Assembly (NCBI RefSeq): GCF_009670965.2
Contig: NZ_CP073239.1
Location: 1,116,001-1,180,000, forward strand
From: Riemerella anatipestifer
GTDB lineage: Bacteria > Bacteroidota > Bacteroidia > Flavobacteriales > Weeksellaceae
Reading direction: 5' to 3'
DNA: 64,000 bases
Part shown: positions 46,486 through 54,990 of the stretch, in pieces
Layout: every line of letters begins with the position of its first letter
Position numbering within the stretch: position 1 is the stretch's first letter
Notes under the pieces: generated by a model
Told to the model about the DNA's origin: nothing
Databases searched by the model: none
Seen by the model: only the letters and a program-made list of their open reading frames with translations
Program-made: the position numbers and the translations under genes

Positions 46486-48054
46486 ATGAAAAACAAAATC
46501 ATTTATTTAGTAATACTTGCTATTACTTTGCAATTTTTTAAAGCCCAAGTGGTGTTGCAAGCGTTGGATGCACCTAGTAGTATGCAGTTACCTGATGGAT
46601 GGACTTTAGAAGTACAACCGATTAGATATTTAGCATCGGTGTATGATAATAATTATTATCCTATGAATGTATTGGATTTAAGTTCGCAGCCTCCTACTGC
46701 TCAGCTTGGTAGTCAAAATGCAAATGCAACTACGGATCCATTGCTAAACTATCAAGGGCGAATAGGAGCATATAATGTATCTGGAGGGAGTTTTAGTTTG
46801 AAGATTCAAGAGGCTTTTGATAGAAGAATATACCATGTGCCAATAACGTTTATAAATGAACTACAGAATGATTATTCTTTCATGACTTTTGATTATGGAA
46901 ATAATAAAATTATATCAGAAGCCATAATTCCAGCGATGTATATCAAGAATGCAAACACTGATAAAAAAGTTTATTTACAATTATATTGGGGAGATGAATT
47001 AAGGTTGTTAACTACAGATAACAAACGTATAGAGGTAAATGCATTTATTTGTGCAGAAGAACCTATAGAATTGGTTCAATTGGACATGAACCGAGGGATA
47101 GGTCAAGACGGTAAAGGTATTTTATTGACTACTTTTAATATTAGCTTTACTACCTCTAAAGGGGTAATGTCTAAACCTCTTGAACTTCGTCTTTTACCTG
47201 CAATACCGGATCGTTATGCAGATCAGAAGACGAGTTCTTATGCAGGGACATGGGCAGCGGATGAATATGAGCATGATATGTTTTACATGCCTATTACGGG
47301 ACCTGATGGGAAAACATGGTTGAGTAATGATTTAGGAGCTGGATACTCTCAGCTAATGTCGTATTATTTTAACCCTTTGTATCGAAGTGGATCAACACAT
47401 TACAGTACAGGTCTTCCCATATCAGACCCAACAATTTATGAGATTAAAAGGGACTTTAGAGGGCGTGGTTCCCTTTTTCAATGGCAACGTATTGCTGATG
47501 GACATGAATTGAAGTTTCACACATCGCAGCATGATACTAAAAGTAAGTATACTACCATTTCTACAATCGCTTCAAACTCCTGGGTTGATGCTGGCACAAA
47601 TAAAGTTATTGAATCAGAATATAAAAGATGGTGGATTTCACCTGAAACATTACATGTTGGACCACATGATCTATGGAAGTCGGGTGGTTCTAATAACCCT
47701 TGTCCATTAGGTTATCATGTGCCTACGGGGAACGAACTAAATGATTTGACTGCTATTATAGTGGGTAATGATCCCCAAATCGCTCTAAGCTTTATAACTA
47801 ATTCAAAAATTTGGGATGATAAGGAGTTTAGGTTCAGTACATTGTATGATGTGTGTGTGAATGTTGATGGAGCTTGTGAAGAGGATGCCAAAGGGAGCAG
47901 AGGATCTATTTATGCTACCAGTTCGTTTGGACCTTGGAGGGATAATGTTTATGGATTAATATTTACACCTCGAGTGTATTTACCACCGAAATTCTTAGTA
48001 ACTGATAGAAGCCCAGTTCTTGACAAATCATATATCCGCTGTCGTAAGGATTAA
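46486..48054 (+). CDS. Exported FISUMP-like protein, paralog 1
   Basis: This 522-aa protein has a signal peptide (MKNKIIYLVILAITLQFFKA), a beta-rich middle, and a C-terminal module with GSLFQWQRIADGHE, NPCPLGYHVP and a final IRCRKD, typical of the Fibrobacter succinogenes major paralogous domain (FISUMP). That domain marks surface-exposed proteins of unknown role. It shares its N-terminal half closely with paralog 2. No type IX C-terminal sorting domain is visible. Confidence 0.7.
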   Translation: MKNKIIYLVILAITLQFFKAQVVLQALDAPSSMQLPDGWTLEVQPIRYLASVYDNNYYPMNVLDLSSQPPTAQLGSQNANATTDPLLNYQGRIGAYNVSGGSFSLKIQEAFDRRIYHVPITFINELQNDYSFMTFDYGNNKIISEAIIPAMYIKNANTDKKVYLQLYWGDELRLLTTDNKRIEVNAFICAEEPIELVQLDMNRGIGQDGKGILLTTFNISFTTSKGVMSKPLELRLLPAIPDRYADQKTSSYAGTWAADEYEHDMFYMPITGPDGKTWLSNDLGAGYSQLMSYYFNPLYRSGSTHYSTGLPISDPTIYEIKRDFRGRGSLFQWQRIADGHELKFHTSQHDTKSKYTTISTIASNSWVDAGTNKVIESEYKRWWISPETLHVGPHDLWKSGGSNNPCPLGYHVPTGNELNDLTAIIVGNDPQIALSFITNSKIWDDKEFRFSTLYDVCVNVDGACEEDAKGSRGSIYATSSFGPWRDNVYGLIFTPRVYLPPKFLVTDRSPVLDKSYIRCRKD

Positions 48055-48216
48055 CTGTGTGTTCTCTGTGGTTTGTTACCGATCAGTCTTATAGGTTTCA
48101 GTAATGCCATGGGACATGGGACTTCCTAAAAAGAGTCATCAAAAAATTCCTAAATGTTATTGGTAAAGGGTAGTCCTGTTGAAAAGGTTTTATTTAGATG
48201 AAAAGATTAATAAATT

Positions 48217-49716
48217 ATGAAAAACAAAATCATTTACTTGCTAATACTTGCTGTTACTTTACAGTGGAGCAAAGCCCAAGTGGTATTGCAAGCGTTGGAA
48301 GGACCAGACTGGGAGATGGAAGTCCAAAGTGTTAGATATTTGGCGTCGGTTTATGATAATAATTACTATCCAATGAATAGTTTAGATCTAGCATCACAAC
48401 CGGTTACGGCTCAATTGGGGAGTCAAAATGCTAGATTTAGTTTATCTAGAGATCCTCTGCTGAATTATCAGGGACAAATAGGAGCCTATAATGTACCTAG
48501 TGGGAGTTCTTTTTTAGGCATTCAAGAAGCATTTGAAAGGAAAATGTATCATGTACCAATAAAGTTTATAAATAAATTAGGAGATGGCTCCTATATGGTT
48601 ATTGATTACAGTAAAAATAAAATTATAGCGGAAGCTACAATTCCAGCGCGGTACATAAAGAATTCGGCTACCGATAAAAAAGTTTATTTACAATTATATT
48701 GGGGAGAGCAATCAGGGAGAGCGTTTAGGAGTGAATCGAATATAGAGGTTGATGCATTTATATGTGCTGAAACCCCTATAGAGTTGGTTCAATTGGATAT
48801 GAATAGAGGGATGGGTCAAGATGGAAAAGGTATTTTATTAACCACATTTAATATCACATTTAATACTTCTATGGGGGTAATGAGGAAACCTCTTGAACTC
48901 CGTCTTTTACCTGCAATCCCTGATCGTTATGCAAATCAAAAAACGAATTCTTATGCGGGAGCGTGGGCAGCAGACAAATATGAGCATGATATGTTTTATA
49001 TGCCTGTTATAGGATCTGACGGGAAGGTTTGGTTGGGTAATAATTTAGGGGCAGGATATTCTCAATTGATTTCGTATTATTTTAATCCGTTACACCAAGC
49101 GGGAGCAACAGATAGTGTAACTGGTCAGCTTTTAACTGAGCCTACCACTGACCAAATTAAGCGAGATTGGCGAGCTTACGGTTCTCTTTATCAATGGCAA
49201 AGGAAATCGGATGGTCATGAGCTTATAAATTGGATGTCCTCAACGGTAGGAGCACCAGCATATCCAGGTATAGGTTCTGTCTCTAATTCTTGGACGGATG
49301 CAGGAACAAATAAGTTTATTATCGCTGAATTTCATGAATCATGGGCTTCTTTACCAGCAGATCAACCAGCAGAACTTCATAATTTATGGCAATCAGGTGG
49401 TAGTAATAATCCTTGTCCTGTAGGATACCATGTACCAAATATGTCTGAATTATCAACTATGGTAAATTCTATTGCTGGAGGACAGCGAACTACCGTTTGG
49501 GCTGATCGTAAGCTACGTCTACCTGCAAATGGGAGTCGCAATTTGCGCGATGGTGGAATATATTTAACTCAAGCAAACGGGGCGACCTATTGGAGTTCAT
49601 ACGCAGATCATGAATGGTATGCTGGGTATCTAGACTCGTGGATGGATTATCCAGCGGAGGCTAGCCAATATATGCAGGTTACATATGGTTTTGGTGTACG
49701 TTGTATAAAGGATTAA
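48217..49716 (+). CDS. Exported FISUMP-like protein, paralog 2
   Basis: This 499-aa protein is close to paralog 1 across its length: the same signal peptide, RYLASVYDNNYYPMN near residues 30-44, ELVQLDMNRGMGQDGKG near 182-198, then GSLYQWQRKSDGHELINW and NPCPVGYHVP, ending RCIKD. The C-terminal FISUMP part differs more, suggesting diversification. The leader before the ATG (ATTAATAAATTATG) matches that of paralog 3, so the genes arose by tandem duplication. Confidence 0.7.
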   Translation: MKNKIIYLLILAVTLQWSKAQVVLQALEGPDWEMEVQSVRYLASVYDNNYYPMNSLDLASQPVTAQLGSQNARFSLSRDPLLNYQGQIGAYNVPSGSSFLGIQEAFERKMYHVPIKFINKLGDGSYMVIDYSKNKIIAEATIPARYIKNSATDKKVYLQLYWGEQSGRAFRSESNIEVDAFICAETPIELVQLDMNRGMGQDGKGILLTTFNITFNTSMGVMRKPLELRLLPAIPDRYANQKTNSYAGAWAADKYEHDMFYMPVIGSDGKVWLGNNLGAGYSQLISYYFNPLHQAGATDSVTGQLLTEPTTDQIKRDWRAYGSLYQWQRKSDGHELINWMSSTVGAPAYPGIGSVSNSWTDAGTNKFIIAEFHESWASLPADQPAELHNLWQSGGSNNPCPVGYHVPNMSELSTMVNSIAGGQRTTVWADRKLRLPANGSRNLRDGGIYLTQANGATYWSSYADHEWYAGYLDSWMDYPAEASQYMQVTYGFGVRCIKD

Positions 49717-49736
49717 CTGGATAAGTTTGTCCCCTT

Positions 49737-49778
49737 CCCCTTTTACCAATGTCTTTTGGGAAAGACTTGGCGAGGGGG
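49737..49778. repeat. Hairpin element, copy A
   Basis: An inner stem (49746-49756 with 49761-49770, one bulge) and an outer CCCC/GGGG stem lie between paralogs 2 and 3. The sequence closely resembles the reverse complement of the hairpin at 51395-51446. Confidence 0.5.
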
Positions 49779-49827
49779 TACTCCCTTTGAAAAAGCTCTA
49801 TTTGGATGTATAAAAGATTAATAAATT

Positions 49828-51276
49828 ATGAAGAATAAAATCACATTTTTACTCATACTGGCTGTTACTTTGCAATGTTTTAAAGCCCAAGTGGTATTGC
49901 AAGCGTTGGATGCGTATTTCAGTGTAACGTTGGAAAGTGGGAAGAAACGCATTGCTTCGATTTACGATGCCGATTATTTTCCTTATAACATTAACCCCCG
50001 TTCGGCTGCCCTTTGGCAAAGGGATATTGCAGCGGATGGAATTCCGGAAGCCTTGGTGATAGACCATCAGGGAAAAATCACCACTACGGGCTTACGGGTA
50101 GGTATTCCCGTAATGGTACAAGGCAACGGGATTCTTCCCGCTTATAGTACGGATATTACTATACCGGTTACCTATACGGAGGACGGGAACAGCCGTGTCC
50201 TTCGCTTTTCGTGGGAAGCCCAATCTGTAACCTCTGCAACCACTTACATTGTAGCCACTATTCGCTCGTTGGGAGGCGATTTGCTGATTAAGAAATTGGA
50301 TATGAATATGGGCTTTGGTACCGATGTAGAAGGCTTGCTAATGGGCGCTTTCAGCTATCCCTACCGTTATGCGGGTGTTTTTTCCGCTACTAATGTCCAA
50401 TACAAACTTTATGCGGTAACGGGGATTCCCGACCGCTGCCTTGGAAAGACCACTTCCGCCTGTGTGGGGTATGGGGTTAATGAAAGAGAACACGATTTTG
50501 TCTATACACCTCTTGTAGGTCCGGACGGCAAAGTATGGCTGGGGAATAACCTTGGGGCAGAATATGCCAAGTACGGTTCAACTTGGTTTGATCCTGCCGC
50601 TCAAGCGGGAACCTTGGACGCTAATACAGGCCAGCCGTTAGACTCCCCCAATGCAGACCAAATAAAAAAAGACTGGCGAGCGTATGGTTCGCTCTTCCAA
50701 TGGCAAAGAAAGCCGGATGGTCATGAGTTGATTAATTGGGCTCCATCTGTACCTTTAACGCCTAAGTACAATTCTACATATAACTTGGCTAATTCGTGGA
50801 CTTTCCCGAACACCAATTTGTTCATATCAAACGGTAATGCAGATTTTTCGTGGGTAAACAATGCAATCAACGGGAAAACCAATAACCTTACCTTATGGCA
50901 AGGAAATGGCGAGAACAATCCATGTCCTGTGGGTTATCATGTGCCCACTCATTCAGAATTACACACGGTGATTTACAAAATGCTCGGGTATGACGAGAAT
51001 AATACTCCATCATTGATTGATGTCGCGAGGTGGGCTAATGAACGGGTAATGAAGCTGCCCGCGCCAGGATTAAGGAACTTCGACGGAATGCTGCAAGACG
51101 GTGATATCGTACATATGTACTGGACCTCGACGGAAGGCAGGGTGATCTGGAATGCATTTGGGACAAAACGTATCGGCCGATCAAGAGCTTTATCATATAC
51201 GGGTGTGATATTAAGAGTTGACGAAATTGGATGGGATCGGGCAACCGGCATGAGTGTGAGATGCCTGCAAGATTAG
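49828..51276 (+). CDS. Exported FISUMP-like protein, paralog 3 with divergent middle
   Basis: This 482-aa protein has the same signal peptide and C-terminal FISUMP module (GSLFQWQRKPDGHELINW, NPCPVGYHVP, ending RCLQD) as paralogs 1 and 2. Residues about 30-210 differ strongly from them, and bases about 49960-50640 are clearly richer in G and C with different codon use (for example repeated GCC, CCC, GCG). This suggests that the middle was acquired by recombination from another source. Confidence 0.7.
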   Translation: MKNKITFLLILAVTLQCFKAQVVLQALDAYFSVTLESGKKRIASIYDADYFPYNINPRSAALWQRDIAADGIPEALVIDHQGKITTTGLRVGIPVMVQGNGILPAYSTDITIPVTYTEDGNSRVLRFSWEAQSVTSATTYIVATIRSLGGDLLIKKLDMNMGFGTDVEGLLMGAFSYPYRYAGVFSATNVQYKLYAVTGIPDRCLGKTTSACVGYGVNEREHDFVYTPLVGPDGKVWLGNNLGAEYAKYGSTWFDPAAQAGTLDANTGQPLDSPNADQIKKDWRAYGSLFQWQRKPDGHELINWAPSVPLTPKYNSTYNLANSWTFPNTNLFISNGNADFSWVNNAINGKTNNLTLWQGNGENNPCPVGYHVPTHSELHTVIYKMLGYDENNTPSLIDVARWANERVMKLPAPGLRNFDGMLQDGDIVHMYWTSTEGRVIWNAFGTKRIGRSRALSYTGVILRVDEIGWDRATGMSVRCLQD

Positions 51277-51394
51277 CCCTCAAGTTCATTTTGGTTATGC
51301 CTCCGGTCCACCGCAAGTTTTAAAAGCCTAATGAGGTGGGTATTGGTCATGGTCCTATAGTTTGCCCAAAGAGGGGTATTAAAAAACAAAAAGA

Positions 51395-51446
51395 TTAAAC
51401 CCCTTGCCAAGTAGTCTTTTCCCAAAGGCGTTGGTAAGGGGTTAAA
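51395..51446. repeat. Hairpin element, copy B (inverted relative to copy A)
   Basis: Arms 51395-51410 and 51431-51446 pair with one G-T pair and one mismatch. The segment is similar to the reverse complement of the hairpin at 49737-49778. Confidence 0.5.
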
Positions 51447-51743
51447 ACTGCAAAAAAGACAAAGTTGTTTCCCGAAATGCAAGAAAACATACCCCATAAT
51501 GACCAAAAAACACCGCAAATCTGCTCCCTATCTGCTCTTGCAAGTGCAACCCTAAAAAGATAGAACTTACGATAAAATATTTGTAAAAGTCTAAGTAGAG
51601 GTATATGGTATTGTTCATTAATGTCTAATATCTGTAAAATAGAGAACATCTAAAAAAAGTTATAAGGGAGGCTATTCCCTTTATAAGGGGAAGGTGCTTC
51701 ACTGCCTAAGGCGAAGCCTCCTCCCTCGGTAAGGGGAAGACGC

Positions 51744-51761
51744 TTCACTCGTACGAGTGAA
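51744..51761. repeat. 18-base perfect palindrome
   Basis: TTCACTCGTACGAGTGAA is its own reverse complement with no loop. Confidence 0.8.
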
Positions 51762-51895
51762 CTATCTTCAGTTTGGTATAAGATAATCCCCTATCAAATA
51801 AAATGAAAAATAAACGTTTCCACAAATAAGGTCAGTGGGGTGCTATTATCACCCACGCTCTGCCTTACCGAGCAGAGAGTTCCTGCCTTATCTAG

Positions 51896-51931
51896 CAGAG
51901 GTGTTCTGCTCGTACGAGCAGAACACCTCTG
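51896..51931. repeat. 36-base perfect palindrome
   Basis: Bases 51896-51913 are the exact reverse complement of 51914-51931, with no loop. The core CTCGTACGAG is shared with the palindrome at 51744-51761. Confidence 0.85.
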
Positions 51932-52006
51932 ACAATATAGATATTGGGTATACCATAATTATAGATGACCTTTTGGGGCTTTATTACGATTGTTTATCCT
52001 CCATAA

Positions 52007-52036
52007 AAAAAGCTCCCAATTAATTGGGAGCTTTTT
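52007..52036. terminator. Bidirectional terminator before the DUF4293 gene end
   Basis: A 30-base perfect palindrome with AAAAA at the left and TTTTT at the right and a GC-rich AGCTCCC core serves the minus-strand DUF4293 gene and any plus-strand transcript. Confidence 0.75.
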
Positions 52037-52062
52037 CACTCAAAATAAAATCGTTGTGAAGT

Positions 52063-52455
52063 TTATCGAAGTCTGTCTACAGATTTTACAAGCCTTTCGT
52101 CTTTCGCTATATACACATTTGCGATTAGCAAACATACAATAGAGATAAACGCAAACAGCGGCTCAATACCTTTCTCAGGAAAATCTATTCCTCCAGGTAA
52201 GTTTAGTAACCAGTAAATCAATACACCTATCAACAAAGCGTTTATAAAAATGCTGATGCGGTTCAGCATGATTTGTCTTTTTCTATTTTTAAAACTGAAA
52301 ATACTAAGAGATAGAAGTATCACCAACAACCCGCAACCTAATAGAATAGGCAGATTTCCCATAGTCATAACTTCTACATCTTGAGATGATACAAAAAGAA
52401 ATACAGCTCCCACAGTAGCCAAAAACATCCAAATAGTTTGTATTCTTTGAAGCAT
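52063..52455 (-). CDS. DUF4293 family membrane protein
   Basis: This 130-aa protein begins MLQRIQTIWMFLA and has four membrane segments (about 7-24, 34-52, 65-86, 98-116) with a short basic loop FKNRKRQ between the second and third. This is the DUF4293 family of Bacteroidota, often next to rho as here; its function is unknown. It has a minus-strand promoter box at 52494-52487, overlapping the divergent rho promoter. Confidence 0.82.
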   Translation of the reverse strand: MLQRIQTIWMFLATVGAVFLFVSSQDVEVMTMGNLPILLGCGLLVILLSLSIFSFKNRKRQIMLNRISIFINALLIGVLIYWLLNLPGGIDFPEKGIEPLFAFISIVCLLIANVYIAKDERLVKSVDRLR

Positions 52456-52486
52456 CGGTTTAGTTGTATAGTTTTAAATTGTAGTG

Positions 52487-52518
52487 CAAAAATAGGAATA
52501 ATTTTTTGTATTTGTCAA
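52487..52518 (-). promoter_or_regulatory. DUF4293 gene promoter
   Basis: On the minus strand a TTG (52518-52516) and TATTTTTG (52494-52487) are 21 bases apart. It overlaps the rho promoter. Confidence 0.5.
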
Positions 52519-52534
52519 AAATAATGTAGATTTG
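52506..52534 (+). promoter_or_regulatory. rho promoter
   Basis: TTG (52506-52508) and TAGATTTG (52527-52534) are 18 bases apart. The rho ATG is at 52638, leaving a leader of about 95 bases. Confidence 0.5.
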
Positions 52535-52637
52535 CAGTACAGATTCAGTATAAACTCATACTCAACTCTTGGGTAGAGTTACACTTTTTAGATTAAATAA
52601 TCCACATTTTTAAATATTACAGAAATATAATTCAATT

Positions 52638-54335
52638 ATGTTTGATATAGAAACCCTTGAGGCTAAATCTTCGGCTGACCTTACGAAGATTGCTAAAGAT
52701 TTAGGTATTAAAACAGGAAGAGGGGCTACAATGAAAGATAAAGTTTATGCTATTTTAGATTTTCAAGCCTCTAATCCACAACAAACTAAAGACTATTATA
52801 ACTCTACAGAGATAGTTAGTGAAAAGAAAGAGAATCATCAAACTCAAGAAGATTCTCAAGCGGTAGAGAAAACAGCAAATAGGAGAGGGAAAAGGACTCC
52901 AAAAGCAGATAATACAGTTAAGGAGGTAGAAACGAAAGACACTGAAACTTCACAAGTTGAAGAAGTTTCTGCAGAGCATACTAAAGGGGAGCAACAAGAA
53001 GCCAATTCTCAGAGAAAGACTCAAAGAAAGCGAGTGAAGAAAAAAACGGAGCAAACATCAATACCTGAGAATGCTAAGGAGACTGATACTCCAGTGGAGG
53101 TAGAGGCTAAAGAAGATAAACCTCACTCACAACAACAATCTAAGAAACACAAAAATCAATCACAGCCTAACGCCAATCACAAAGAAAAGAACGAGCAGGA
53201 AACAGATAAGTCCTTTAATTTTGATAATTTAATCACTATAGAAGGAGTGCTTGAAATTCTGCCTGATAACTATGGTTTCTTGCGTTCTGCCGATTTTAAT
53301 TATATTTCTTCCCCAGACGATGTTTATGTTTCTACTAATCAGATTAGAAATTATGGACTAAAAACGGGAGATACTGTAAAAGGCACAGTAAGACTTCCTA
53401 AAGAAGGCGAAAAATATTTCTCTTTACAAAAACCGTTAGAGGTCAATGGTAGAGACCTTAGTTTTATTAAAGACCGTGTGGCTTTTGAACATTTAACACC
53501 GTTATTTCCTCAAGAGAAATTTAATTTAACAGGGGCTAATACTACTACATCTACTAGAGTGGTAGATTTGTTCGCACCGATAGGCAAAGGGCAAAGAGCT
53601 ATGATTGTTGCTCAGCCTAAAACTGGTAAAACAATGCTTCTTAAGGATATAGCTAATTCTATATCGGCTAATCACCCAGAGGCTTATATGATGATTTTGC
53701 TGATAGACGAACGCCCTGAAGAGGTTACTGATATGCAAAGAAGTGTAAATGCGGAGGTGATAGCTTCTACTTTTGATGAGTCTGCAGAAAAACATGTGAA
53801 GGTAGCTAATCTAGTGCTTTCTAAAGCTCAAAGAATGGTAGAATGTGGGCACGATGTGGTGATTTTGTTAGACTCTATCACGCGTTTAGCAAGGGCTTAT
53901 AATACGGTAACACCTGCTTCTGGTAAGATACTTTCTGGTGGGGTAGATGCCAACGCTTTGCATAGACCTAAAAGATTTTTTGGGGCGGCAAGAAAGATAG
54001 AGGGCGGAGGCTCACTTACCATTATTGCGACGGCTCTTATAGATACGGGTTCTAAAATGGATGAGGTGATTTTTGAAGAGTTTAAAGGGACAGGTAATAT
54101 GGAGCTGGTTCTAGATAGAAAAATAGCAAATAAGAGAATTTTCCCAGCGGTAGATATTACGGCGTCTAGTACTAGAAGAGATGACCTTCTTCACGATGAA
54201 ATTACCCAACAGCGCATGTGGATTTTGAGAAAATATCTTTCTGATATGAATCCTGTAGAAGCAATGGAGTTTGTTCAGAAACAAATGAAGGGTACTCAAA
54301 GTAATGAGGAATTCTTGATGTCTATGAATAAGTAA
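52638..54335 (+). CDS. rho: Transcription termination factor Rho
   Basis: This 565-aa hexameric RNA helicase ends transcription. The N-terminal Rho_N helices ([20 protein letters not shown], residues 4-23) are followed by an insert of about 135 Lys/Glu/Gln-rich residues (60-195) absent from E. coli Rho, then the cold-shock-like RNA-binding domain (about 200-270) and the ATPase with Walker A AQPKTGKT near residue 323 and the [14 protein letters not shown]alker B block. Such inserts are common in Bacteroidota Rho. A terminator follows at 54359-54394. Confidence 0.94.
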   Translation: MFDIETLEAKSSADLTKIAKDLGIKTGRGATMKDKVYAILDFQASNPQQTKDYYNSTEIVSEKKENHQTQEDSQAVEKTANRRGKRTPKADNTVKEVETKDTETSQVEEVSAEHTKGEQQEANSQRKTQRKRVKKKTEQTSIPENAKETDTPVEVEAKEDKPHSQQQSKKHKNQSQPNANHKEKNEQETDKSFNFDNLITIEGVLEILPDNYGFLRSADFNYISSPDDVYVSTNQIRNYGLKTGDTVKGTVRLPKEGEKYFSLQKPLEVNGRDLSFIKDRVAFEHLTPLFPQEKFNLTGANTTTSTRVVDLFAPIGKGQRAMIVAQPKTGKTMLLKDIANSISANHPEAYMMILLIDERPEEVTDMQRSVNAEVIASTFDESAEKHVKVANLVLSKAQRMVECGHDVVILLDSITRLARAYNTVTPASGKILSGGVDANALHRPKRFFGAARKIEGGGSLTIIATALIDTGSKMDEVIFEEFKGTGNMELVLDRKIANKRIFPAVDITASSTRRDDLLHDEITQQRMWILRKYLSDMNPVEAMEFVQKQMKGTQSNEEFLMSMNK

Positions 54336-54358
54336 ATTAATTTTAAATAATATATTCA

Positions 54359-54394
54359 AAACCATCTTAGAGAAATATCTAAGGTGGTTTTTTA
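54359..54394 (+). terminator. Terminator after rho
   Basis: A 13-bp stem (54359-54371 with 54378-54390, one G-T pair) is followed by a run of T. Confidence 0.7.
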
Positions 54395-54433
54395 TTTTGA
54401 TTGATGGAATCTTTATAGCAAATTAAATTTCTG

Positions 54434-54441
54434 TATTTTTG
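54434..54441 (+). promoter_or_regulatory. -7 box of the 169-aa exported protein gene
   Basis: TATTTTTG matches TAnnTTTG, 20 bases before the GTG start at 54461. Confidence 0.45.
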
Positions 54442-54460
54442 TATCTAATAATACTTTGAA

Positions 54461-54970
54461 GTGAAAAATATATTTATAAATAAAACTAAAACTATTTTGT
54501 TAGTTTTAGTATCAGTCTTGTTTGGACTGTTCTATACTAAAGCTCAAAATAAAATAGCAACACACCCAATGTTATTTGTAGGGTATAATTATCAAAATGC
54601 TAGTTTTGGAGAGGTAGGAGGAAGACTTTTATTTCTAAAGAAAGATAATGTTATGTACCGATTGGGAGCTTCTGCTATGTTGGGTAGTCCTAACGGAAAA
54701 TTTGCGGTAATTCCTAAATTACAGGGAGATATTTTATTTAACTTTCAGGAAGATAAAACGCTTAATCATTCTTATTACGGTCTAATAGGCATAGAAACCA
54801 CCACCAAATATTTTGCTCCAAAGGTAGGGCTTAGCTTCTTTGGAATACTAGATTTTACCGCAGGATACGCTTTCCAAATTCCTAATCAGACAGTTAATAA
54901 TAAAGATTTAAAAGGGTTTAATGTGGGGATAGGTTTAAATATTCCGTTGCATTTAAAACTAAAACTTTAA
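54461..54970 (+). CDS. Exported protein of unknown function (outer-surface type)
   Basis: This 169-aa protein starts with GTG and has a signal peptide (ILLVLVSVLFGLFYTKAQ, residues 12-29) followed by short beta strands (MLFVGYNYQNASFGEVGGR near 37-55), consistent with a small outer-membrane barrel. No family is named with confidence. The GTG start fits the -7 box upstream and the signal peptide, and I see no ATG that would preserve the signal peptide. Confidence 0.55.
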   Translation: MKNIFINKTKTILLVLVSVLFGLFYTKAQNKIATHPMLFVGYNYQNASFGEVGGRLLFLKKDNVMYRLGASAMLGSPNGKFAVIPKLQGDILFNFQEDKTLNHSYYGLIGIETTTKYFAPKVGLSFFGILDFTAGYAFQIPNQTVNNKDLKGFNVGIGLNIPLHLKLKL

Positions 54971-54990
54971 TTACTACCTATTCAAAATAA

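Larger units (their letters stand above)
51277..52062. other. 786-base gene-free stretch rich in hairpins and palindromes
   Basis: No coding region is credible. It holds a hairpin at 51395-51446, two near-copies of AAGGGGAAG..GCTTCACT (51686-51705 and 51731-51750), two perfect palindromes with a shared CTCGTACGAG core (51744-51761 and 51896-51931) and a terminator (52007-52036). It looks like a set of small interspersed repeats between surface-protein genes and core genes. Confidence 0.5.

Noticed and set aside
51835-52023. A 62-codon plus-strand frame
   Set aside because: It runs through the 36-base palindrome and has no protein-like features.
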